Below are positions 8,503 to 15,767 of a stretch of DNA of 35,358 nt, piece after piece. The position numbers and the translations under genes are program-made. Below the pieces are notes generated by a model. It was not told the origin of the DNA. It worked only from the letters and a program-made list of their open reading frames with translations, and searched no databases. This stretch comes from [Eubacterium] yurii subsp. margaretiae ATCC 43715 (GTDB taxonomy: Bacteria > Bacillota > Clostridia > Peptostreptococcales > Filifactoraceae). Location: the NCBI GenBank assembly GCA_000146855.1, contig GL405246.1:2116754-2152111 (forward strand), given 5' to 3'. Numbering within the stretch: position 1 is the stretch's first letter; each line of letters begins with the position of its first letter.

Positions 8503-8521
8503 ACTTGAAAGCCATTCAAGT
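8503..8521. promoter_or_regulatory. Inverted repeat upstream of metY, possible operator
   Basis: ACTTGAA-agcca-TTCAAGT, a perfect 7-bp dyad centred about 54 bases before the metY start. It could be an operator or a small leader hairpin. No known regulator site matches. Confidence 0.3.
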
Positions 8522-8686
8522 TTAATTTCATGTACAAAATTTTTCCAACGACAGTTTAGACAGCTTTCTTTATCAGTCATAATATCTATTTAATTTATGA
8601 TAAATCCATAATTATTGTGTTTTTTAAGTCTATACTTTGTCTACATAAACAAGATAGGATTATTAAGATATCAATTAAAAAATATT

Positions 8687-8807
8687 TTATACTAATCACC
8701 ATTTATAATGTCGCATATTTGAATTTATTGAAATATATTTTTTTGTAGTTTTGGACAACTCATCTTTAATATATTTTTAGGACTATTTAATTGGTTTTTA
8801 GCATTAA
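8687..8807. repeat. Intergenic MITE-like repeat, copy A (full length)
   Basis: 121 bp. Left end TTATACTAATCACC (8687-8700) followed by ATTTATAATG; right end GGTTTTTAGCATTAA (8793-8807). The ends are imperfect inverted repeats. The right 50 bases (from CAACTCAT at 8756) recur at 17891 and, shortened, at 32079. The left 24 bases recur at 19522 and 23623. No ORF inside. Confidence 0.65.
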
Positions 8808-8942
8808 TATTCAAGTTTTATAAAACTGTCTTTGTTAATTTGATTGAAAGAAATTATATAGGAAAATTTTTCAAAAGTAAATAGTAAAATTATTATTAAA
8901 GAGTTGAAAAAACGAAAAAATACAAAATTTTTCAATACAAAA

Positions 8943-8984
8943 ATACCTTGACATCCATAGTGAAAACATTGATAATCAAGGTAT
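8943..8984 (-). terminator. Terminator after the DUF2207-like gene
   Basis: ATACCTTGA (8943-8951) pairs with TCAAGGTAT (8976-8984), with a possible inner ATC/GAT pair. Read on the minus strand, the stem is followed by TTTTGTATTG. It lies 139 bases after the stop of the membrane-protein gene ending at 9123. Confidence 0.5.
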
Positions 8985-9122
8985 AGTTTAAATTTTTAGT
9001 ATTTTTTGTTATAAACTTTACTTATATATGACTATTAAATATAAGTAAATATACAGGGAGCAGTGATTTATACTCTTTTCGCAATGAATAACTGCAGTTT
9101 GAAAAGTCTTGTGTTTATAATA

Positions 9123-10337
9123 TTAAACCTCCACTTCTCCCTCATCATAAAGCAACTGTATATACTCAAAGTCTTTTGCCTTATAATACATATAAATAAA
9201 AGGCATCGATAAGGCAATCATAACAAGCATTCCAACTAAAAGCACTAAAGTCACATAAGTCCATATAAGTTTTTTCTGATCATATTTGAGATTATTGCTC
9301 TTTGTCATATTGTTTAATTCTTCCAAAGAGCTGATTTTTTCTTGAAAATATGGAAAGGTCTTTGTATTTAAAGGTCCTTGTGTTACAAAATTAGCCCTTA
9401 GAGTAAGTGAGAAATCTTTGATATTTTCGCCCTTTGTATTTACAGGGTCATAACCTTGCAAATACTGTCTGCTCACCTGTGGAACAAATTGGTGAAAATC
9501 AGGCTTATTTTCAAAACTAATCAAAGGACTATTGTCATTTTTCTTATTTGTTTCCACATACATATCTTTGCTATATCCGCTAAATTGACAGATAAAGTCT
9601 GATGGTATAAAAATTCTGATACTTCCTTTAAAATTTGTATTGTACGAAAGCCCGCTACGATAGGCAAGGAACTTGTTATAGTACATCAAATCTCCACTTA
9701 AATCTCTAACAAGTACATCTTTTACAAAATAAGTCAATTTTAAGTTCAAATTTTCCTTCAAATCAGGTAGGTAGATATTGATTTTATTCCTGATTTTTTT
9801 GCTTTGCACATTATATGTACCATTTTGCTTTGATGCGTCTTTTTCAATCTCAATGCCGTTTACAAATAGATGAATATCTGATATATAATTGCTTTCATTA
9901 AATTCATAGCTTATCATATTATCATTCATCTTAGATTTGAGCTTGTTTCTATGTAGTTTTATAATATGCTCTACATTTGCACTGCCGTCATCTTGAAGTT
10001 GAATGTTGTAATCTATGTTTTCTAATCTATATATCTCGTTTTTATCACCTGCTCTTTGTGTCAATCTCCTATGTATGCCTATATGCTGCATGAAGCAAGC
10101 TGTAATTATGGCAAAAAATACCATTACCACTATTGTTCTCTTATAATTCACCTCAAAGTCATAAGGGGAGCCTTTGGAATTTTTATACAATATATGAGAT
10201 ATTCGTGCAATTATAAATAGGCATAAATACACAATAGGCATTATAAACAATAAGTTTAAAACCGTAACAAAAACGCTTTTAGCTATTCCAATAACAAAAG
10301 CATTCTTAGTAAGGTCAAATAAGGCAAAATTATCCAT
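9123..10337 (-). CDS. Membrane protein with large extracytoplasmic domain (DUF2207-like)
   Basis: 404 residues. Two N-terminal membrane helices (about 17-46 and 72-92), a large soluble, beta-rich middle (about 105-360) and one long C-terminal helix region (about 365-392) before an acidic tail. The order (NIDYNIQLQDDGSANVEHIIKLH..., then paired-sheet segments) resembles the DUF2207 family, but I place this only tentatively. ATG at 10337 is chosen over the frame's earlier start because AAAGGAGTG precedes it. It is the last of three minus-strand membrane-protein genes, each separated by about 240-310 bases, so operon structure is doubtful. No function assigned. Confidence 0.6.
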   Translation of the reverse strand: MDNFALFDLTKNAFVIGIAKSVFVTVLNLLFIMPIVYLCLFIIARISHILYKNSKGSPYDFEVNYKRTIVVMVFFAIITACFMQHIGIHRRLTQRAGDKNEIYRLENIDYNIQLQDDGSANVEHIIKLHRNKLKSKMNDNMISYEFNESNYISDIHLFVNGIEIEKDASKQNGTYNVQSKKIRNKINIYLPDLKENLNLKLTYFVKDVLVRDLSGDLMYYNKFLAYRSGLSYNTNFKGSIRIFIPSDFICQFSGYSKDMYVETNKKNDNSPLISFENKPDFHQFVPQVSRQYLQGYDPVNTKGENIKDFSLTLRANFVTQGPLNTKTFPYFQEKISSLEELNNMTKSNNLKYDQKKLIWTYVTLVLLVGMLVMIALSMPFIYMYYKAKDFEYIQLLYDEGEVEV

Positions 10338-10575
10338 ATACACTCCTTTAATAATATTTTTGTACTCGCCTTTATTTTTATACATAGCAGAATTTTACCG
10401 TTAAATTGGTCAAATATTTTCTATTGGCAGACTATATACTTTAGTTCTATTTTATTCATTACTAATCCAAATCTAATTGAGATATAATCAAAATTTTTTA
10501 TTAATCTAATGAATAGTATCTCTTAATTATAAGCATTGTATAAATGATTATATATTTTTAGCTCTTTAGTATCAT

Positions 10576-10980
10576 TTATTTTAATACCTTTTCTTTTCTC
10601 AACACAGGTATACTAAAGATAATAATCTCAGCTACTATAGTAGATAACATATCATTCACATCAATTGACTTGCCAGTGTTTATAATAGAAATTACTTCAT
10701 TTATCAAAGCCATAAGTGTAACTATTACACAAATTAAAAATAGCACTTTTTTTGAGAACTCTATATTTAAAATCTTTTTTTCGATATAAATAGGACTTAC
10801 TGTCTGCTTTAATAAGGCAGTTGCAAACCAAGCACATCCAAAATTAGGCATAACTTGGAATATAGGTATGACTGTATTAATTGAATAATACCTTCTCAAA
10901 AAAACTGTGATTAACCAAATCAAAAGCCCTAAAATCCCCATGATATCAATAGAGCATATTTTTAATTTCGCCTCACCCAT
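10576..10980 (-). CDS. Small polytopic membrane protein, unknown
   Basis: 134 residues with about four hydrophobic segments (roughly 13-28, 44-62, 79-96, 112-127). No motif recognised. The start ATG has only a weak ribosome binding site (GGATGGTG), so the exact start is uncertain. It is flanked by two larger membrane proteins on the same strand; a shared role is possible but unsupported. Confidence 0.5.
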   Translation of the reverse strand: MGEAKLKICSIDIMGILGLLIWLITVFLRRYYSINTVIPIFQVMPNFGCAWFATALLKQTVSPIYIEKKILNIEFSKKVLFLICVIVTLMALINEVISIINTGKSIDVNDMLSTIVAEIIIFSIPVLRKEKVLK

Positions 10981-11288
10981 CTATAGCACCATCCTTAAAT
11001 TCTAGTTATATTCCAAAACAGATACTGATATTATACACTATTTCAGCTTGATTTTATAGCTTAAAGCCACTATTATTTTCCTGTATTAAGACTTTGTTTA
11101 TCTGTCGTATTTGTCTTTGCCCTTTCTAATTTAATATAATTTAGACTTTTTTTGCATATTATGACATAATTTTATGGATAAAAGCCGTATAAACCAATAT
11201 CAGTATAAGATTTGTAATAGCAACCCCTGCAAGTGTCAACTTTTTTTTATAGATACATTTGGAAAATCATATTGAAAATAATAAGAAA
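10981..11288. other. Gene-free stretch, nothing recognised
   Basis: 308 bases between two membrane-protein genes, AT-rich, without a convincing ORF, strong hairpin or repeat copy. A minus-strand promoter for the 134-residue gene probably lies here but I cannot pin it. Confidence 0.4.
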
Positions 11289-12311
11289 CTACAGATCTCT
11301 TGCTATTTCGGTTGAAATCTTAAAAGCTGTCATATTATTTCTCTCATCAAAATCAATATAGGCATAGTAATCATTCCAAAAGAGATGATCGCTTCCTGTT
11401 GACCATTGGATTCCATAATGCAACTGGCTTATATCTATGGGTTTACTTGGCGGAACTAACCACAGTTTTTTGCCGAATGTTTTTTGCAATTCAGTCTTCT
11501 TCAATGGAGCTAATAGATCAATATCATCAAGACTATAAGATATAGAATTTTCTCTTGCTTTTGAAACAGATTGTTCATCAAGTCTTAAGTGAATGATTAT
11601 ACAGTCCTCCAAAACTACATCCTTGCTTTTGTCGCCATAAAGACCTATACCCCCAAGTACAACTCCATCCTTTACCAGGAGATATGGTGCATTATACATA
11701 GAGTCATTATCTCTTCTAAATCCTTTTTTAACAAGAGTACTCCTATCCGCAGAATACTTCTTAAAAATGCCCGAAGAGAGTAGTTCATCATAATTCCTGA
11801 TTGGAATCTCATATTGCCTTACATATATTTCAAATCCATCAGCCAATATATCAGCAACAGTCGTATGAGCCATTGAGATTTTTGTATTATTAATCCTAAA
11901 AACAGGTGCTTTTACCGGAAGTCCAATTATTATATATACCATAAATATATAAAGTGAAAATATTGCAGCTACCAGACATAAAAAGATTGTTCTTCCTGTG
12001 CGTTTTCGTGCGTTAAAAAGTGCCATAACCGGTGGTAAAACTAAGGCTGTTGCCAAATTAGAAAATCCGGTACCGCCCTTTTCCATTATATGTAAGCCAA
12101 ATAATACTGCCACAAGTATGATAGAGGCATATACCAAAAATTCACCAAACCTCATTTTTTCAGTATTTGTCTGCTCATTTACAGCTTCTTCCATCAGTGA
12201 TTTTCCATCTGAAGCTCTTTTTTTCATATAAAAATACATTTTTAATATAATAGCTGAAAAAACAAGTCCCATAATAGAAATAATTCCTATAAAAATTAAT
12301 CTTCCTCCCAA
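11289..12311 (-). CDS. Membrane protein with cytoplasmic or extracytoplasmic C-terminal domain, unknown
   Basis: 340 residues. Four hydrophobic segments (about 4-28, 57-76, 83-99, 108-130) occupy the N-terminal 40%. The remaining 210 residues are soluble, beginning PVFRINNTKISMAHTTVADILADGFEIY and ending ...AYIDFDERNNMTAFKISTEIARDL. No family recognised. The start is TTG at 12311 with an excellent AAGGAGGTG five bases upstream, and no competing ATG exists nearby. There is no obvious functional link to the downstream small membrane proteins beyond strand and position. Confidence 0.6.
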   Translation of the reverse strand: MGGRLIFIGIISIMGLVFSAIILKMYFYMKKRASDGKSLMEEAVNEQTNTEKMRFGEFLVYASIILVAVLFGLHIMEKGGTGFSNLATALVLPPVMALFNARKRTGRTIFLCLVAAIFSLYIFMVYIIIGLPVKAPVFRINNTKISMAHTTVADILADGFEIYVRQYEIPIRNYDELLSSGIFKKYSADRSTLVKKGFRRDNDSMYNAPYLLVKDGVVLGGIGLYGDKSKDVVLEDCIIIHLRLDEQSVSKARENSISYSLDDIDLLAPLKKTELQKTFGKKLWLVPPSKPIDISQLHYGIQWSTGSDHLFWNDYYAYIDFDERNNMTAFKISTEIARDL

Positions 12312-12443
12312 CCTAACACCTCCTTATAGTAATCGCTGCCTTTGAAAATATTATACCACTTTTGATTACATTTTTTCTACTATCAGATTTCATTTCATTA
12401 TAATACCAGATATTATAATAAAATAGGAAAAATAAGTAAAAAA

Positions 12444-12473
12444 TAATACTGATTTAGTTATAAATCAGTATTA
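12444..12473 (-). terminator. Terminator of the 4-hydroxybutyrate operon
   Basis: TAATACTGATTTA (12444-12456) pairs perfectly with TAAATCAGTATTA (12461-12473) around a GTTA loop. On the minus strand it is followed by TTTTTTAC. The stop codon of the last gene (12471-12473) is part of the stem. Confidence 0.85.
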
Positions 12474-12746
12474 TAGATGTTTAATATTTTCTTTTATAAT
12501 TTTTAAGGAGTTTTTATAATTTTGGCTGTCAATATTTATAATTATCTTTGATTTATATCCTTTTATGTCGGCACATTTTATAGGGCATCCTGATATTACT
12601 AGGAGAATGTCATAGACCTTATCGAAATTAGCATATTCAAAACTGACGTCTGTAAGTTCATCTCTTATTTTTTCGTATAAGCTTCCTCTTTCGTATCTGC
12701 TTTGACACCCTCCACAAAACTTGACTCCTACTTCTATTACTTTCAA
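12471..12746 (-). CDS. Small cysteine protein at the end of the 4-hydroxybutyrate operon
   Basis: 91 residues, function unknown. Two cysteine motifs stand out: FCGGCQSRYERG (Cys11 and Cys14) near the N-terminus and SGCPIKCAD (Cys54 and Cys58) in the second half, four cysteines suited to metal or Fe-S binding or thiol chemistry. No membrane segment. The start is TTG at 12746. The ribosome binding site CAGGAG sits 7 bases upstream and straddles the stop of the permease gene (gap of four bases), so translation is probably coupled and co-expression with the operon is likely. Some Pfam CGGC-domain proteins carry a similar motif, but the surrounding sequence does not obviously match. Confidence 0.7.
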   Translation of the reverse strand: MKVIEVGVKFCGGCQSRYERGSLYEKIRDELTDVSFEYANFDKVYDILLVISGCPIKCADIKGYKSKIIINIDSQNYKNSLKIIKENIKHL

Positions 12747-12750
12747 TCTT

Positions 12751-14112
12751 TTACTCCTGACGGTGTTCTTGAGCCTCTTTTTGTATTTCTTCTTTTTGAT
12801 TCAACAAGAAGTATAACAATACTCCTACTATAAGGCCCCAAGTAGCTCCACGTGCAACTATAACAGCCCCTACTACGCCTGCTATTCCTCTATCTATGCC
12901 TGACTTAGTTATTTCAATCGCAAGTCTTATACACACATAACCTTGCACTAGAAGAGTCATACTTAGTGCCGCAGGAAGAATAGGTTTTACAAGGCTCACT
13001 ATCGGCACAACTGCAACTGCCAAGAATGTAGTCCATCTGAAAGTTCCAACTCCTGAGAATATACTGTCCATCTTTTCTCTTCCTTCTTTGTACCTTTGAG
13101 ATACTGATGCTGTAACAGCAGCCCATAGTGGACCTGCAAGAGTTGGATATGCACAGAAAAATGATTCGATTAAATTTCTTATACCGCTTATGAAGTTTGA
13201 TCTGTTTGCATTGAATACTATCTTTTCATCTTGTCTTGCTTCATCTGCTTCTGAAAGAAGAGCTTCAGATGTTACAAAGTCACCAAAAGCAATTATATAT
13301 ATGATAATCGACATTGGAATCGCCTTGACAAACATATCTGAAGACGGGAATCCTATAGCAAATGGACTCATAGTATCAAAAATTCCTTTAAAATCAGGTA
13401 TTTTTATTAGAGGCCAAAATTCTATCTTAGGCATTGGAAATTCGCTTACTATAGGTCCTATAATAACTGCCAATATTATCGCCGGCAACATTCCATAGCT
13501 ACCTATTGTATCAATTATCTTGTTTTGTTTCCTCATTTTTTTGAATCTTGATGAGAATAAAACGAAAAATGCTATTACTCCCCCTATCCCTATAGTTATA
13601 GGTGTAGCTTCAAATCTCTTACCTTTGTTAAATTCTCCAACTATAGCCGCAAATCCGGCTCCCATTAATATTCCACTTTTTAATGAGTCAGGTACAAGGT
13701 GCAATAATTTTCCTGCTATTCCTGTAATACCCATGACCAAAAATATAATTGCTACCAAGAGTTGTACCGCTATTAGAGCCTGTATTCTTTCCGGTCCCTC
13801 TGCAAAAGTAGTCAGATATGCAATGGTTAGCGGTATGGACGGTGTAATCCATCCGGGTACTACCGGATCTCCAAATGTAGCATGCAAGGTATATAAAAAA
13901 CCGTTTATTATTACCATTCCCCAAGCATAGTCAAAAGGTATGCCAAGAGTGTCAGTCATTACCGGAATTGCTCCAAGACATGTTGCGCACATAAATATTG
14001 CTTGGAAAAATTCAGGTAGTTCTATCCTATAATGTATAAAAGGTATTCTCAACACGAACATTCCAAGTCTTATGCCCGGTTGTTCTTCACCATAGTTTCT
14101 TTGAATTGCCAT
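12751..14112 (-). CDS. Polytopic permease, candidate 4-hydroxybutyrate transporter
   Basis: 453-residue integral membrane protein with about 12 or more hydrophobic segments. Patterns such as FGDPVVPGWITPSIPLTIAYLTTF and the two pseudo-symmetric halves recall the NCS2/SulP-like permease fold, but it is not a clear xanthine/uracil permease. ATG at 14112 is preferred over an in-frame TTG seven codons upstream because AGAGGTGA sits just before it. It lies 39 bases after the CoA-transferase gene in the sigma-54-controlled operon, so uptake of 4-hydroxybutyrate or a related short hydroxy- or carboxylic acid is a reasonable inference. Export of a product is an alternative. The substrate is not shown by sequence. 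Confidence 0.7.
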   Translation of the reverse strand: MAIQRNYGEEQPGIRLGMFVLRIPFIHYRIELPEFFQAIFMCATCLGAIPVMTDTLGIPFDYAWGMVIINGFLYTLHATFGDPVVPGWITPSIPLTIAYLTTFAEGPERIQALIAVQLLVAIIFLVMGITGIAGKLLHLVPDSLKSGILMGAGFAAIVGEFNKGKRFEATPITIGIGGVIAFFVLFSSRFKKMRKQNKIIDTIGSYGMLPAIILAVIIGPIVSEFPMPKIEFWPLIKIPDFKGIFDTMSPFAIGFPSSDMFVKAIPMSIIIYIIAFGDFVTSEALLSEADEARQDEKIVFNANRSNFISGIRNLIESFFCAYPTLAGPLWAAVTASVSQRYKEGREKMDSIFSGVGTFRWTTFLAVAVVPIVSLVKPILPAALSMTLLVQGYVCIRLAIEITKSGIDRGIAGVVGAVIVARGATWGLIVGVLLYFLLNQKEEIQKEAQEHRQE

Positions 14113-14151
14113 ATAGTTCACCTCTTTATTCAAAAATTTTCCGTATTTGCG

Positions 14152-15459
14152 CTAATTTTCAAGTTTTAAATTATCATTGAATTTTTCATTGTGATACTTA
14201 ATTAATTCTTCTCTGAATTTTGGATGCGCTATTTTAATCAAATTTTCAGATCTTTGTTTTAGAGTCTTACCTTTGAGTTCGGCTATACCATATTCAGTTA
14301 CCACATAGTCAACATCATTTCTTGAAGTAGTCACAGCTGCATAGTCATCTATCTTTACTACTATCTTAGATGATTTGTCTTTGACTGTGCTTGGCATGGC
14401 TATTATAGATCTGCCGTTTTTTGCCATTGACGCACCTCTTACAAAGTCAACCTGTCCACCTACTCCACTTATCTGTGTCTTTCCTATACTCTCTGATACG
14501 ACCTGTCCCATGAGATCCACTTGTACGCATGAGTTTATTGATACCATATTGTCTTCCTTCATTATTATAGCCGGGTGGTTGACATAGTCTACAGGGAACA
14601 TTGCTATATCGTGGTTGTTATCTACAAAGTCATACAACTCCCTAGTCCCCATCAAAAATGTAGCAATCATCTTACCTGTATGAGTTTTCTTCATCTTATT
14701 TGTAACTACGCCTTTTTTTACCAGCTCTACAACACCATCTGTGAACATCTCTGAATGTATGCCCAAATCTTTTTTATCAGTCAAAAAGCTAAGCACAGCA
14801 TCCGGAATTGCACCTATTCCAAGTTGCAATGTATCTCCATCTCTTATAAGCTTCGCACAATTTTCGCCTATCTTCTTCTCTAACTCTCCGATTGCCGGTC
14901 TTGGCAAAGTATATATAGTTTCATCACATTCGACTATGCAAGTCGCATTAGAAATATGTATCAAACTGTCTCCCATAGTCCTAGGCATATTTTTATTCAC
15001 TTGCAAAATCACAGTTTTTGCTATTTCACAGGCAGGTTTTGTATAGTCTACAGATATTCCAAGGCTCATATAGCCATCGTCATCCATAGGTGAAACTTGT
15101 GCCAACACTACATCCACAGGTAATTTTTCTCTGAAAAGTTTAGGTACTTCAAAGAAAAATGTAGGAGTAAAGTCAGCTCTTGCCTCATTTACCGCTTTTT
15201 TAGTAGTTCCTCCTACAAACAGTGCATTATGTCTGAAATGCTTTTCCATACCTTCTTCACAATATCTTGCCTTACCCATAGCCACCATATGGACTATTTC
15301 TACATTCTCATAGTCATCCTTATTATCTACCATTGCATTTAATAGGCAAGCCGGCTCGCCGCAAGCATGTCCTACGATTACTCTGTCACCAGATTTTATT
15401 TTTTTTACGGCCTCCTGCGCCGTCATCTTTTTTTCTTCATATACTTTTTTTACATCCAT
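14152..15459 (-). CDS. cat2: 4-hydroxybutyrate CoA-transferase
   Basis: 435-residue CoA-transferase of the acetyl-CoA hydrolase/transferase family, matching 4-hydroxybutyrate CoA-transferase (Cat2/AbfT) of clostridia. It moves CoA from acetyl- or butyryl-CoA to 4-hydroxybutyrate. The active-site glutamate is Glu237 in GIHSEMFTDG; the CoA-binding glycine loops are LGIGAIPDA (213-221) and SGVGGQVDFVRGAS. The start overlaps the NifU-like stop by ten bases (ATGGATGTAA) with GGAAGGTGA as ribosome binding site, implying coupled translation. It supplies substrate for AbfD, encoded two genes upstream. Confidence 0.93.
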   Translation of the reverse strand: MDVKKVYEEKKMTAQEAVKKIKSGDRVIVGHACGEPACLLNAMVDNKDDYENVEIVHMVAMGKARYCEEGMEKHFRHNALFVGGTTKKAVNEARADFTPTFFFEVPKLFREKLPVDVVLAQVSPMDDDGYMSLGISVDYTKPACEIAKTVILQVNKNMPRTMGDSLIHISNATCIVECDETIYTLPRPAIGELEKKIGENCAKLIRDGDTLQLGIGAIPDAVLSFLTDKKDLGIHSEMFTDGVVELVKKGVVTNKMKKTHTGKMIATFLMGTRELYDFVDNNHDIAMFPVDYVNHPAIIMKEDNMVSINSCVQVDLMGQVVSESIGKTQISGVGGQVDFVRGASMAKNGRSIIAMPSTVKDKSSKIVVKIDDYAAVTTSRNDVDYVVTEYGIAELKGKTLKQRSENLIKIAHPKFREELIKYHNEKFNDNLKLEN

Positions 15460-15752
15460 TTTTTGTCACCTTCCAAGCATAGTTTGGCATATTTCCAAAG
15501 TTCATCACTTACTTCATTATAAAGCCTTACATCATCAATTTGATTAGGGAATTCTTCTAACAATTTCTGCCTTATCACATCTTCAAATGTTATTTGAGAA
15601 AGGGGACATTTGCTACAATTACCCAAAAGGGTAATTGTAACAATTTTGTCTTTAAAGGATTTAATCTTAATGTCGCCCTTATGTGAAGAAATGTATGGCA
15701 AGATATTTATCTTTATATATTCTTCGAGTTTTTGTTCATTTAAGATATCCAT
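15450..15752 (-). CDS. NifU C-terminal-domain-like protein
   Basis: 100 residues resembling the NifU/Nfu C-terminal domain. The CxxC that would ligate an Fe-S cluster is in LGNCSKCPLSQITFEDVIRQKLLEEFP. Nfu proteins carry or transfer Fe-S clusters. ATG at 15752 is chosen because AAAAGGA lies 8 bases before it; an ATG three codons earlier has its ribosome binding site too close. It lies 15 bases after abfD and overlaps cat2. AbfD needs a [4Fe-4S] cluster, so a dedicated cluster-delivery role is an attractive inference. A variant of the domain with another role cannot be excluded, because the sequence around the CxxC is diverged. Confidence 0.72.
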   Translation of the reverse strand: MDILNEQKLEEYIKINILPYISSHKGDIKIKSFKDKIVTITLLGNCSKCPLSQITFEDVIRQKLLEEFPNQIDDVRLYNEVSDELWKYAKLCLEGDKKWM

Positions 15753-15767
15753 ACTTTTCATCCTTTT

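Larger units (their letters stand above)
8459..9122. other. Gene-free stretch upstream of metY
   Basis: 664 bases holding a 19-base dyad near metY (8503-8521), one full copy of the intergenic repeat (8687-8807) and a terminator of the next gene (8943-8984). The remainder is very AT-rich with nothing recognisable. No SAM riboswitch consensus was found. Confidence 0.5.

Noticed and set aside
8459..8700. SAM (S-box) riboswitch or T-box upstream of metY
   Set aside because: None of the conserved core segments of either is present on the minus strand.
12751..14112. Xanthine/uracil permease
   Set aside because: General fold features are shared, but the sequence motifs of true purine and uracil permeases are not seen and the operon context is 4-hydroxybutyrate.
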